Assembly: GCA_040877415.1 (NCBI GenBank)
Contig: JBBDNV010000041.1
Location: 1 to 36,248, forward strand
Direction of reading: 5' to 3'
Length of the DNA stretch: 36,248 bases
Source: JBBDNV01 sp040877415
GTDB taxonomy: Bacteria; Planctomycetota; Planctomycetia; Pirellulales; PALSA-1355
Shown: positions 1 through 9,479 of the stretch, piece by piece
Layout: each line of letters starts with the position of its first letter
Position numbering within the stretch: position 1 is the first letter of the stretch
The notes under the pieces: model-generated
Seen by the model: the letters and a program-made list of their open reading frames with translations, nothing else
What the model was told of the DNA's origin: nothing
Database searches by the model: none
Made by a program: the position numbers and the translations under genes

Positions 1-116
1 CGTCCACCACCACCGCCGCCACCGCCATGGCCGCCGCGCCCAAACGCGGGCACAGCCTCCAGCAGCAACAACCCAATCATCAACACCGCCATGATTTGAC
101 TAGCACGCAATCTCAT
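1..116 (-). CDS. Secreted glycine-rich protein, 5' part only (runs off the left edge)
   Basis: Read on the minus strand from an ATG at 116-114, the frame stays open to the window edge for 38 codons. The product begins with a basic n-region (MRLR), a hydrophobic stretch rich in Leu, Met, Val and Ile, and a likely signal-peptidase site after VPAFG. It then turns into RGGHGGGG followed by more glycine. A purine-rich GAGGG lies about eight bases before the ATG. The layout of signal peptide, ARG or GRG junction and Gly/His run matches the secreted protein at 35148-36107 at the other end of the window. Function is unknown and the rest of the gene is outside the window, so membership of the same family is an inference. 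Confidence 0.6.
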   Translation of the reverse strand, partial: MRLRASQIMAVLMIGLLLLEAVPAFGRGGHGGGGGGGG

Positions 117-465
117 CGTCAGCGCCCTCACGTAAGGAGATCCTTCCCCGCCGGCCACGATTCTGTCGCCACTCGTATTTTACCCGCCCGGCCGTGTCCC
201 GGCGCGGCTAATTGGGGCAAATTTCTGAATCGCGCGCCTTCGGTGACAGCACAGTGCGCGAAGCCGCGAAACTCCCCGGCGGCGGCAATGTCTGCCTGGC
301 ACGCCGAGTCGCGTGCGGTCGACAGGAATCGATCGGCGGGCCCGTCGAGCGTCAATGCGATATTGAAGGATCCCACGGGTGGCTCGTCCACCGCTGTTGC
401 CCATCGTCTCGCTGTAAAGAAGTCGAGACGCGAGAACGACAGGATCGGACGTACCGGACGGGGCT
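117..465. other. Gene-free stretch between the divergent secreted-protein gene and the SRP RNA
   Basis: Open frames exist on both strands here, but none has a ribosome site, a recognisable domain or protein-like composition. The stretch probably holds the promoter of the leftward gene that starts at 116. I see no tRNA and no repeat. Confidence 0.4.
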
Positions 466-493
466 TTGACGAAGCAGCGGACGCACGTAAGAT
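466..493 (+). promoter_or_regulatory. Probable sigma-70-type promoter of the SRP RNA
   Basis: TTGACG at 466-471 and TAAGAT at 488-493 are separated by 16 bases. The predicted start point near 500 lies about 35 bases before the base of the SRP RNA stem, which fits a precursor with a short 5' leader. It may also serve dnaX downstream. Confidence 0.45.
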
Positions 494-534
494 GTTAGAC
501 GGATTCGAACGCATGGAACCGTCTTCGGCCACCC

Positions 535-628
535 ATGAGAGACCCTCGCAATGGGGACCTGTGAATCTGGTCAGGGACGAAAGTCAGCAGCCATAAGCAG
601 TCATCTCTTTGTGCGATGGGTCTCTCAT
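535..628 (+). ncRNA. ffs: Signal recognition particle RNA, small bacterial (4.5S) type
   Basis: This is the RNA of the signal recognition particle, which binds Ffh and targets nascent membrane and secreted proteins. The apical part shows the conserved domain IV signature: GGTCAGG on the 5' side, a short stem closed by a GAAA tetraloop within GACGAAAGTC, and AGCAGCC on the 3' side. The two ends form a long stem: ATGAGAGACCC plus TCGCA at 535-550 pairs with TGCGA plus TGGGTCTCTCAT at 612-628. The length of about 94 nt fits the hairpin-only form without an Alu domain. Its position just upstream of dnaX is a known arrangement in several bacterial phyla. Exact ends are inferred from the pairing. 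Confidence 0.92.
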
Positions 629-692
629 CGGCGGCCGAAGGCCCCTTGATTCCCCGAACCGCCCGCTCCCGTATTGCCCAAGCGAAGCCACG

Positions 693-2447
<1,755 letters not shown>

Positions 2448-2530
2448 GCCGCGGGAGGTTGGGACGAATCGAAGATGAGCATTGCGATCCTTGAAATTCA
2501 AGTTCAACCGCCGCGCTAGCGGTGGTTGAG

Positions 2531-2592
2531 CATGCTCACGCAAAGCATGCTCACGCAAGCGTGAGCATGGCACCGGGCGTGAGCACAGCACC
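2531..2592. repeat. Palindromic repeat of the GCTCACGC/GCGTGAGC type, compound copy
   Basis: A perfect inverted repeat has arms CATGCTCACGC (2546-2556) and GCGTGAGCATG (2559-2569) around an AA loop, followed by GCACC. It is preceded by a second CATGCTCACGC (2531-2541) and followed by GCGTGAGCA near 2577. A related copy lies at 5380-5405. It sits between dnaX and ybaB, so it would lie in their shared transcript. Confidence 0.7.
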
Positions 2593-2613
2593 GACAGCTA
2601 TGAGGAGCAGAGC

Positions 2614-2994
2614 GTGTTTAAAGGCCTGGGAAATCTGGCAAACCTCGGATCGTTGCTCAAGCAGGCCCAGCAGATGGGCGGCCGGCTGAAGCAAATCTCC
2701 GAGGAGCTCAAATCGAAACGCGCCCTAGGAAGCTCCGGCGGCGGAATGGTCACGGTCGAAGTCAATGGGCTGGGCGAGGTGCTCGCCTGCCGCATCGACG
2801 CGTCGCTGGTGGCTTCGGGCGATCGAGAACTCATCGAAGATCTGGTGCCCGCCGCCGTCAACCAGGCGCAGGCCAATGCCAAGCAATTGCACGCCGAGGC
2901 GATGAAGTCGATGACCGAAGGATTGGACGTGCCGGGTTTGGGCACGATGCTGGCACAACTTTCGGGGGGTGAACCCGACAAACCGGCTGCCTGA
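2614..2994 (+). CDS. ybaB: YbaB/EbfC family nucleoid-associated protein
   Basis: A small DNA-binding protein of 126 residues, the usual size for the family. It starts with GTG at 2614, six bases after the ribosome site GAGGAG (2602-2607). Recognisable features are the N-terminal MFKGLGNLANLGSLLKQAQQM amphipathic helix, the SGGGMVTVEVNGLGEV strand region, and the C-terminal helix with DLVPAAVNQAQANAKQ. Family members form dimers that bind DNA without strong sequence preference. Between dnaX and recR is its classic location in many bacteria, and the three genes are probably co-transcribed. The family link to recombination repair through RecR is inferred from this linkage only. Confidence 0.93.
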   Translation: MFKGLGNLANLGSLLKQAQQMGGRLKQISEELKSKRALGSSGGGMVTVEVNGLGEVLACRIDASLVASGDRELIEDLVPAAVNQAQANAKQLHAEAMKSMTEGLDVPGLGTMLAQLSGGEPDKPAA

Positions 2995-3099
2995 GACGCG
3001 CGGCCCAAGTGGGGTGCTTTCGCCGGGCCGGCAAACGGCTCGACGCAAGCGCGGGCCGCGCGGTCGCGTGATGTGCCGCGCTTTCTGAGGGATCGAACG

Positions 3100-3696
3100 T
3101 TGATTAGCGAGTCGGTAACCAAACTGATCGACGAGTTTGCGAAGCTGCCCGGCATCGGCAGAAAGTCGGCCGAACGGCTGGCGTACCACGTCCTGCGGGT
3201 CCACCAGTCGGAGGCCCTGGCCCTGGCCGAAGCGATCAAGAGCGTGAAACAGAACGTTCGCTACTGCCGCAACTGCTATAATCTCACGGAGCAGGACGAG
3301 TGCGAGATTTGTCGCGACCCGAAGCGCGACCGCGGGCAACTTTGCGTGGTCGAGCAGCCGCGTGACCTGATCGCGCTGGAGCAAGCTGGAACCTATCGCG
3401 GGCTGTATCACGTGCTGTTGGGCCGCATCGCCCCCCTGGACGGAATCGGCCCCGAACAGTTGACCATCGAAGCCCTGGTCGAGCGCGTCGCGGGCGGCGC
3501 GTTTCGCGAGGTGATCATGGCCACGAACCCGACGCTGGAGGGCGACGGCACGGCGCTGTATATATCGAACTTGCTGGTTGGCATGCCGCCGCTTTTGATT
3601 ACGCGACTGGCGCGCGGCATAACGACTGGCAGCGTGCTAGAATTTGCTAACAAGGAGATATTGGCCGACGCACTGGTGGGCCGCCAGAAGTTTTGA
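3100..3696 (+). CDS. recR: Recombination protein RecR
   Basis: RecR works with RecO (and RecF) to load RecA on gapped DNA. The 198-residue product has the helix-hairpin-helix KLPGIGRKSAERLAYHVL, a four-cysteine zinc finger (CRNCYNLTEQDECEIC), and the Toprim domain beginning LCVVEQPRDLIALEQ and continuing through MATNPTLEGDGTALYI. TTG at 3100 is preferred: TGAGGGA (3086-3092) lies seven bases upstream and the resulting length matches the family (about 200). A GTG at 3073 would add nine residues without a good ribosome site. The gene follows ybaB by about 100 bases and its stop lies about 70 bases before the rpoN start. Confidence 0.94.
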   Translation: MISESVTKLIDEFAKLPGIGRKSAERLAYHVLRVHQSEALALAEAIKSVKQNVRYCRNCYNLTEQDECEICRDPKRDRGQLCVVEQPRDLIALEQAGTYRGLYHVLLGRIAPLDGIGPEQLTIEALVERVAGGAFREVIMATNPTLEGDGTALYISNLLVGMPPLLITRLARGITTGSVLEFANKEILADALVGRQKF

Positions 3697-3767
3697 CGCC
3701 TTGGCGGCGGCGCACGCGCGCGATGCGCGGGCCGTGGGCCGGATTTTTTGGTGACGCAGAAACGATC

Positions 3768-5306
3768 ATGCGACTTTCATTCGGTCAAGAACTGCGATTG
3801 GTTCAAAGGCAGGTGCTCGCGCCGCGGATGATCCAATCGATGGAAATCCTGCAACTGCCGATCATGGCCTTGCAGGAACGCATCGAGCAGGAGATGCAGG
3901 AGAACCCGGTTCTCGACCTGGCCGAAGAAGACGCCGATTTGCCCGACGAGCCGGTCGAGGCCGAAAACCCCAACGCTCCCTCCGAAGAGGAGCGCGAGCT
4001 GGTCGTGGCCGAGGGCAAAAACAACGAGGACGATTTCGAGCGCCTGCTGAACATGGACGAGCAGTGGCCCGACCATTTTGAAGACCGCTCGCGCCCGTCC
4101 AGCACGCGCGTCGAAGAAGAAGGCGCCCGCAAGCACGACGCCATGGCCAACATGGTGGCCCGGCCCCAATCGCTGCAAGACTATTTGCACGATCAGCTCG
4201 GCTGGTTCAACCTGAGCGCGGAGTTGCGGGCGATGTGCGACCGGATCATTTACAACCTTGACGCCAACGGCTACCTGCAATCGCGGCTGGAAGACTTGAT
4301 CGAGCCCGATGCGCCGCCCGAACAGTTGGCGCTGGCGCAGCAGGCGCTGTCGATCGTGCAAAAGCTCGATCCTCCGGGAGTGGCGGCGCGCGACCTGCGC
4401 GAATGCCTGCTCTTGCAGCTCTTGCCCGGCATGCGCCACTATGAACAGCTCAAAACGCTGATCTCCAGCCACCTGGAAGACCTGGAGCACAACCGCCTGC
4501 CGACCATCGAGCGTAAGACGGGCTACTCGATCTCACTCATACAACAAGCGCTGGCCGAGCTGCGCAAGCTGAATCCGAAGCCGGGGGCCAATTTCGGCGA
4601 TACGTTTGTGCCCAACGTCACGCCCGACGTGTTCGTCGAGCTGGGCGACGACGGCCGGTACCGCGTGCGCCTGGAAGATGGCCGCACGCCGACTTTGTTT
4701 ATCAGCCCCTACTACCGCAAGCTTTTGACGAGCGGCCAGGCGAACGCCGAGACGCGCGAATACATCAAGCGCAAGATCAATTCGGCCCAGTGGCTGATCG
4801 AATCGATCGAGCAGCGCCGCAACACGCTGACCCGCGTCGCGCAGGCGATCGTCAATCATCAGACCGAGTTTTTAAGCAAGGGTCCCGAGGCGATCGAGCC
4901 CTTGAAAATGCAGCAAATCGCCGACAAGGTCGGGGTGCACGTGACCACGGTCAGCCGGGCGGTCGACGACAAGTGGATCCAGACGCCGCGCGGCATTTTT
5001 CCGCTCAAGCGGTTCTTCTGCGGCGGCACGGTGAGCGCCGACGGCGAGGAAGTCGCCTGGGACGCCGTGCGGCTGAAGCTGCAGGAAATCATCGACAACG
5101 AAAAAAAGCAGCATCCCTTGAGCGACGACGAGCTGGTGCGGGAACTGGCCAAGCACGGCCTGACCGTCGCCCGCCGCACCGTGACCAAGTATCGCAAAGC
5201 GATGAACATCGCCAGCTCCCGCCAGCGCCGCGACTGGAGCACCGGCGGAGGCGAGAGCCCGCCCGCCGATCCCGCCGAATTCAACGGCGAGCCGATTGAC
5301 GAGTGA
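3768..5306 (+). CDS. rpoN: RNA polymerase sigma-54 factor
   Basis: Sigma-54 directs RNA polymerase to -24/-12 promoters and needs an AAA+ enhancer-binding activator. The 512-residue product shows all three regions: a Gln/Leu-rich region I starting MRLSFGQELRLVQRQVLAPR, an acidic region II around residues 50-110, and region III with the core-binding part, a helix-turn-helix (IADKVGVHVTTVSRAV, about 380-400) and the RpoN box ARRTVTKYRKAMNI near 468-482. ATG at 3768 is chosen because it begins exactly at conserved region I; the ribosome site is weak. It follows recR closely and may be in the same operon. No sigma-54 activator gene is present in the window. Confidence 0.95.
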   Translation: MRLSFGQELRLVQRQVLAPRMIQSMEILQLPIMALQERIEQEMQENPVLDLAEEDADLPDEPVEAENPNAPSEEERELVVAEGKNNEDDFERLLNMDEQWPDHFEDRSRPSSTRVEEEGARKHDAMANMVARPQSLQDYLHDQLGWFNLSAELRAMCDRIIYNLDANGYLQSRLEDLIEPDAPPEQLALAQQALSIVQKLDPPGVAARDLRECLLLQLLPGMRHYEQLKTLISSHLEDLEHNRLPTIERKTGYSISLIQQALAELRKLNPKPGANFGDTFVPNVTPDVFVELGDDGRYRVRLEDGRTPTLFISPYYRKLLTSGQANAETREYIKRKINSAQWLIESIEQRRNTLTRVAQAIVNHQTEFLSKGPEAIEPLKMQQIADKVGVHVTTVSRAVDDKWIQTPRGIFPLKRFFCGGTVSADGEEVAWDAVRLKLQEIIDNEKKQHPLSDDELVRELAKHGLTVARRTVTKYRKAMNIASSRQRRDWSTGGGESPPADPAEFNGEPIDE

Positions 5307-5379
5307 GCCCTGCGGCGTCACGCCTTGTGGCCATCACCGAGGCCGTCCCGTCATCGCTTGTCATTTCGTCGGATGGATC

Positions 5380-5406
5380 GCTCACGCGCTTCGTGAGCAT
5401 GGCACC
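5380..5406. repeat. Palindromic repeat of the GCTCACGC/GCGTGAGC type, second copy
   Basis: Arms GCTCACG (5380-5386) and CGTGAGC (5392-5398) are followed by ATGGCACC, the same 3' extension as the compound copy near 2546-2574. It lies between the convergent rpoN and PH-domain genes, where a hairpin could end transcription, although no T-run follows. Confidence 0.6.
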
Positions 5407-5422
5407 CCGCAATGACGCCCGC

Positions 5423-6136
5423 CTATGTCTCGCCGTCGATGTGGCTGAAGTCGATGCGCCGGCCGCGGCGCACTTGTTCTCCGCGACGGGCCTTGTCGAT
5501 CGTCTGCGCCACGTTTTCGACGTCTTCCACGCCGGTGAGGAAAAAGACGGGGTCGGTGCGATCGCTCGACTCGATCTTGATCTTCCCGACGTTCACCAGG
5601 CGGTCGAACAGCCCTTGTTCCCAGGTGACGTCGTGAATCTCGATTAACTCGATGCGGTCGGTGACGCGCGTGAGCACGCCGCGCTGATGATAAAACATGT
5701 GGGTCGTCAATTTGTAGCGAATGCCCAGCCGCTTGACGGCGAGCCGCACCGCCGCCGCGACCCACACCGCCACGATCGCCAACAGCAGAATCCACCGAAA
5801 CCAGCCGCTGGCGTAACCCAACGCCAGCACGAGCAGAACGATACTCAACAGCGCGCAGCCGACCGCCAGGCCAAGCATCGCCTTGGGAGAATAGGTTCCT
5901 TCCCAAAGCGTTTCCTCGGGCACGTCGCGGATGCCGCGCTTTGGTTCCCCGGACGTCGCCGCTTGCTGTTTGCTGTCGGCGGCTTCGGACGACTGCGACG
6001 ATCGGACGACCGTCTCGGGCGGATCGGTCGCCTGTGCCTTGGTGCTCATCTCGTCGAACATGGGCAGCCGAGCGCCGCACTGCTGGCAGAACGACGCCCC
6101 TTGCGGAGCTTCGACATGGCAAACCGGGCATTTCAT
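5423..6136 (-). CDS. Membrane protein with zinc ribbon and bacterial PH (DUF304-like) domain
   Basis: A 237-residue protein of unknown role. From the N-terminus: a zinc ribbon (MKCPVC, then FCQQCGARL), a polar linker rich in Ser, Ala and Gln, two adjacent hydrophobic segments between about residues 85 and 130, and a PH-like domain containing RYKLTTHMFYHQRGVLTRVTDRIELIEIHDV. The latter resembles the bPH2/YdbS family, in which the Rxxx GVL...D core recurs. ATG at 6136 begins directly at the zinc ribbon. The domain order suggests a cytoplasmic ribbon and a membrane-anchored cytoplasmic PH fold. It is convergent with rpoN and divergent from nrdR. No specific function can be assigned. Confidence 0.8.
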   Translation of the reverse strand: MKCPVCHVEAPQGASFCQQCGARLPMFDEMSTKAQATDPPETVVRSSQSSEAADSKQQAATSGEPKRGIRDVPEETLWEGTYSPKAMLGLAVGCALLSIVLLVLALGYASGWFRWILLLAIVAVWVAAAVRLAVKRLGIRYKLTTHMFYHQRGVLTRVTDRIELIEIHDVTWEQGLFDRLVNVGKIKIESSDRTDPVFFLTGVEDVENVAQTIDKARRGEQVRRGRRIDFSHIDGET

Positions 6137-6371
6137 CGCAAATTGTCCCAGTTGGATGGCGCCAGCGCGAGACGGCGCCGGCGGGGCCATTATAGCGCGG
6201 TCGCGGTTGCCCGCACAGAGACTACCGGCCTCCCTTTGCATTCGCTCGTTTGCGCGCCCTCTGCTGTTCGCACCCCGCGATCTTGGTATTATAGGAAAGA
6301 CCGGCCCCGCGAAACCGCGAGGCGACGCTTAGGGGCTGGGGCGGCAAAAGACGTTTGCGCTTGAGTGTTCC

Positions 6372-6995
6372 ATGAAGTGCCCCAATTGCGGAGTCGATAA
6401 CGACCGGGTCATCGATTCGCGTGCCAGCCAGGATGGCTTTGCGATTCGCCGCCGCCGCGAATGCCTGGCCTGCCAGGCGCGCTACAACACCTACGAGCGG
6501 GTGGACGAAGCGATCAAGTGCCCCTTCTGCCACGAGGAATCCAACCGCGTGGTGGAAACCGAGATCAGCGAAGGGGGCTTTGCCGTGCGGCGGCACCGTG
6601 AATGCCTTTCCTGCCGCCGGCAGTACACCACGTCCGAGCGGAGCGAGGAACGCTCGATCAAGGTGATCAAAAAGGACGGCAGCCGGGCCCCCTTCGACCG
6701 GCAAAAAATCCGCCAGGGGCTGGAAAAGGCCTGTTGGAAGCGCCCCATCAGCGACGAGCAGATCGAGGCCATCGTCGTGGCCGTGGAAAGCGACGTGCAT
6801 GCCCGCAGCGAGCCGGAGGTGCCGACTTCCGACCTCGGCGAAAGGGTGATGCAGCACCTCCGTCGACTCGACCAGGTGGCCTTCGTCCGCTTTGCCAGCG
6901 TGTACCGTCAGTTTCAGGACGTGCAGGATTTCGTCGCTGAGCTTGATGAAATGATCTCGAAAGAGAGTTCCCCTTCGGGACACGCCGCCAAGTAG
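6372..6995 (+). CDS. nrdR: NrdR-type transcriptional repressor with a duplicated zinc ribbon
   Basis: NrdR represses ribonucleotide reductase genes and senses ATP/dATP through an ATP-cone. Family members are usually about 150 residues; this one has 207. The extra length is a second zinc ribbon. The first has Cys at 3, 6, 31 and 34, with DSRASQDGFAIRRRREC; the second has Cys at 50, 53, 78 and 81, with the parallel segment ETEISEGGFAVRRHREC. The spacing is identical and offset by 47 residues. The ATP-cone follows from about residue 95 (VIKKDGSRAPFDRQKIRQGL) to VAFVRFASVYRQFQDV near the end. The first ribbon is closer to canonical NrdR. No ribonucleotide reductase gene is nearby. The gene is convergent with the prenyl synthase, 14 bases apart. 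Confidence 0.93.
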   Translation: MKCPNCGVDNDRVIDSRASQDGFAIRRRRECLACQARYNTYERVDEAIKCPFCHEESNRVVETEISEGGFAVRRHRECLSCRRQYTTSERSEERSIKVIKKDGSRAPFDRQKIRQGLEKACWKRPISDEQIEAIVVAVESDVHARSEPEVPTSDLGERVMQHLRRLDQVAFVRFASVYRQFQDVQDFVAELDEMISKESSPSGHAAK

Positions 6996-7009
6996 CACGT
7001 CGTTGCCGT

Positions 7010-8014
7010 TCAATCGTGCCGGCTGACGACCAGCTCGCCGAGGTCCACAAGCACGTCGCGCTGGTGGCCGGGCGGCAGATGGCGGGTTTCGTCGCGGGCC
7101 GCTCGGGCGTAGCAGGCGGCCTTCTCGCGGGCATACCCAAGCGCGTCGCTGCGCTCCAGCCAGAGGTTGATCTGGCTGCGGACGACCGGGCTCGTGGAGG
7201 AGAGCAGCTCGATGATTTCGGTCCGCTCCGCCGCCGTGCTTTCGGCCAACAGGCGGATCAAGGGGAGCGTCATTTTCTGCTTCTCCAGGTCCGTGCCCAG
7301 GCTCTTGCCCATCGAGACCTCGTCGCCGACCAGGTCCAACAGGTCGTCGGCAATTTGAAAAGCAATGCCCAGGTTGCGTCCGTAACGGTCGAGCGCGTCC
7401 TGGCACGGCAAGCTGGCGCCGGCGTAGTGAGCGCCCAGTCGGCAGCAGCAGGCGCACAGCTCGGCCGTTTTGGCTTCGACAATCGAAAGATACTCCGCCT
7501 CGGTCAGCCCGAAGTTGCCGCGGCCGTGAATCTGCCGCAGCTCGCCGGCGCAGACGATGTTCGTCGCACGGCCGATCACCCGGCAGGCATGCGTCGTGTC
7601 GAGCGAGCTGGCCAGATAAAACGCGTGGGTAAACAAGAAGTCGCCCACCAGCACGCTCGCCTCGTTGCCGCTTTTGGAATTGATCGTCTCGCGATGCCGC
7701 CGCAAATCGGCTTCGTCCAGGATGTCGTCGTGCACGAGCGTCGCCGTATGGATCATCTCGACCACGGCCGCCAACACGACGTGGTCGCGCACGATCTTGC
7801 CGGATGCCTTCGCGGCCAAAAGCACCAGCGCCGGCCGCAACCGCTTGCCGCCCAAGCGAAACGCGTGCTTGACCAGACTATCGACAAACGGGTCGTCGCT
7901 CACTAGCTCGCTGCGCAACAAGTCCTCGGCGGCGGCCAGTTCCGCGGCGATCGGCGCGTACAGGCGTTTCCAGTTGCGAGCCGGGGCGTCCTGCTCGCGG
8001 ATGGCTTGCTTCAT
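7010..8014 (-). CDS. ispB: Polyprenyl diphosphate synthase (trans, long-chain)
   Basis: This enzyme elongates allylic diphosphates with isopentenyl diphosphate to make the polyprenyl tail of quinones. The 334-residue protein has GGKRLRP near 55-61, the first aspartate-rich motif DDILD at 96-100 and the second DDLLD at 223-227, both intact. Overall length and order fit the octaprenyl/heptaprenyl (IspB/HepT) group more than short farnesyl synthases. ATG at 8014 is preceded by AAGGA with suitable spacing. Chain length cannot be read from the sequence. A role in menaquinone tail synthesis fits the mqn genes at 18-25 kb. It lies downstream of moaC on the same strand with a gap of about 58 bases. 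Confidence 0.88.
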   Translation of the reverse strand: MKQAIREQDAPARNWKRLYAPIAAELAAAEDLLRSELVSDDPFVDSLVKHAFRLGGKRLRPALVLLAAKASGKIVRDHVVLAAVVEMIHTATLVHDDILDEADLRRHRETINSKSGNEASVLVGDFLFTHAFYLASSLDTTHACRVIGRATNIVCAGELRQIHGRGNFGLTEAEYLSIVEAKTAELCACCCRLGAHYAGASLPCQDALDRYGRNLGIAFQIADDLLDLVGDEVSMGKSLGTDLEKQKMTLPLIRLLAESTAAERTEIIELLSSTSPVVRSQINLWLERSDALGYAREKAACYARAARDETRHLPPGHQRDVLVDLGELVVSRHD

Positions 8015-8072
8015 GAATCAAGTTCCTTCTTATCGGCCTGCGATTCGCCCGGCACCCTGCCGCGCCTGAACA

Positions 8073-8549
8073 TCAAGGCGTGCGTCGGTAATGGCCGCTG
8101 CGCCCGCCGGACTTCTCCTCCAATTGAACCTGTTCGATCACAATGTCGCGGTCGACCGCCTTGCACATGTCGTAGATCGCAAGCGCTGCCACGCTGACGG
8201 CGACGAGCGCTTCCATTTCCACTCCGGTGCGGGCCGTGGCCCGGGCCGTCGCCTCGATCGACACGCGCTGGGGGTCAGGAAAGTCGAAGGCCAGCTCAAC
8301 GGCATCCAACGGTACCTGGTGACACAAAGGCACTAGCTCGTGCGTCCGCTTGGCGGCCATGATGCCGGCCAGCCGGGCCACTTCGAGCACGTCCCCCTTG
8401 GCCAGCTTGCGATTGCGCACTAGCTCGATCGTCGTGTTTTTCATCCGCACGCGGCCGCTGGCCCGGCCAACGCGGTGCGTGACTTCCTTCGCGCCCACGT
8501 CGACCATCCGGCTCCCCCCCTCGGGGTCAAAATGGGTCAAGTCGCTCAT
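8073..8549 (-). CDS. moaC: Cyclic pyranopterin monophosphate synthase
   Basis: MoaC converts the MoaA product to cyclic pyranopterin monophosphate in molybdenum cofactor synthesis. The 158-residue product is the normal length and has the diagnostic segments SRMVDVGAKEVTHRVGRASG, AGIMAAKRTHELVPLCHQVPL and the C-terminal VSVAALAIYDMCKAVDRD with the conserved Asp and Lys. ATG at 8549 begins MSDLTHFDPEGG, as in other MoaC proteins; an ATG seven codons upstream is less likely. It precedes the prenyl synthase on the minus strand. No other moa gene is in the window. Confidence 0.94.
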   Translation of the reverse strand: MSDLTHFDPEGGSRMVDVGAKEVTHRVGRASGRVRMKNTTIELVRNRKLAKGDVLEVARLAGIMAAKRTHELVPLCHQVPLDAVELAFDFPDPQRVSIEATARATARTGVEMEALVAVSVAALAIYDMCKAVDRDIVIEQVQLEEKSGGRSGHYRRTP

Positions 8550-8906
8550 CTGATGGCCCCGAGCACACACCTCGGGCTCTCTGGACGATAGACCGCAAAT
8601 CGCCGCCGCGCATCACCGCGGTCGGGCAGGACGGCCCAGACGCGGCATAAGGCAGCACTCATTCTAGGGCCGTCCGGCGCGCCGTCGAGGGGTCCGGCGG
8701 CAGCGAGCGCGTGCCCGCTGCGGAGAATCAACTTTGCGCCGTAAAGCAACGCCCAGCCTGCTTACCACGGGCGCCAAAGGCAAGTTGCGCCAGCCACGAC
8801 GCGCGGCATGCGCCGCGCGCAAAAAAAGACCGTCGCGGGGGTCAACCGCGACGGTCACGTTTGCGAGTATTGGGCGGCCCCAGAGCCCAGCGAGCCTGCG
8901 ATTCGT
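8550..8906. other. Intergenic stretch between moaC and the HTH-receiver gene
   Basis: No protein-coding frame is convincing. It holds the promoter region of moaC, a GC-rich hairpin (GCGCGGC 8801-8807 with GCCGCGC 8812-8818), and the intrinsic terminator of the HTH-receiver gene listed separately. Confidence 0.5.
8821..8856 (-). terminator. Intrinsic terminator of the HTH-receiver gene
   Basis: On the minus strand a perfect 11-bp stem (GACCGTCGCGG at 8828-8838 with CCGCGACGGTC at 8846-8856, seven-base loop) is followed at once by seven T residues (8827-8821). It lies about 50 bases after the stop of the gene ending at 8907. Confidence 0.9.
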
Positions 8907-9479
8907 TTACACGAGCTCCTTGCGAGCGCCAATCAGCGTGCGAATGCGCTCCGCCAGCAAGGCGGCGTCAAACGGCTTCTTGAACGTCTCGTTGATGCTC
9001 GAGCGATCGAAGCTGATCGAGCTGCCGTCGTCGGGCAGCAAGGCGATCAAAATCGTGTCGGCATACTCGGGGTTACGACGCAGATTCTGGCAAATTTGCA
9101 AAGCCTCGACGCGGCCGATCGAAAAATCGACGATGATGCAATCGGGGTGGAAGCTCTCGGCCTGGATGCCGGCCTCGAAACCGCTGGCGGCCACGGCCAC
9201 CTTGAACGAACGGTCCAAAGGCAATTTCTGCTTCAAGTTTTCGATCAGCACCTGGTCCTGGCCGACCAACAGCACTTTGGCCATCGCCTCGTCTTCCAGG
9301 TCACCCAAGGGCATGCCGTGTTCTTTGAGGAAGCGGATCAAATACTCACGCGGAATCCGGCGATCCTGACTCCCGGGAATGCGGTATCCCTTGAGCCGGC
9401 CGGAATCGAACCATTTACTAACGGTACGTGGGGCTACTTTACAGATCTTTGCGACCTGACCCGTTGTGAAGACCTTCAT
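8907..9479 (-). CDS. DNA-binding protein: excisionase/MerR-like HTH fused to a receiver-like domain
   Basis: The 190-residue product begins with a helix-turn-helix of the excisionase/MerR-like class (residues 3-50: TTGQVAKICKVAPRTVSKWF, then GRLKGYRIPGSQDRRIPREYL). A short linker leads to a response-regulator receiver-like domain (about 68-185). Asp118 in CIIVDFS is in the phospho-acceptor position and the KKPF motif carries the conserved Lys near 167-168. The usual acidic pair near the start of the receiver (DD after the first strand) is reduced to VGQD, so phosphorylation may be weak or absent. ATG at 9479 has GGAGAG six bases upstream. No histidine kinase is adjacent. The order HTH then receiver is the reverse of common response regulators. 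Confidence 0.82.
   Translation of the reverse strand: MKVFTTGQVAKICKVAPRTVSKWFDSGRLKGYRIPGSQDRRIPREYLIRFLKEHGMPLGDLEDEAMAKVLLVGQDQVLIENLKQKLPLDRSFKVAVAASGFEAGIQAESFHPDCIIVDFSIGRVEALQICQNLRRNPEYADTILIALLPDDGSSISFDRSSINETFKKPFDAALLAERIRTLIGARKELV

Noticed and set aside
500..513. A TTCGAA-containing segment resembling a tRNA T-loop
   Set aside because: The flanking bases cannot form a T-stem on either strand and no acceptor or anticodon arm fits.
27..596. A 189-codon plus-strand frame at the left edge
   Set aside because: It overlaps the antisense of a signal-peptide-bearing gene and the SRP RNA, and its composition is Arg/Ser/His-rich without a fold.
6264..6292. A possible promoter (TATTAT) upstream of nrdR
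   Set aside because: No acceptable -35 at the right distance, so not listed.
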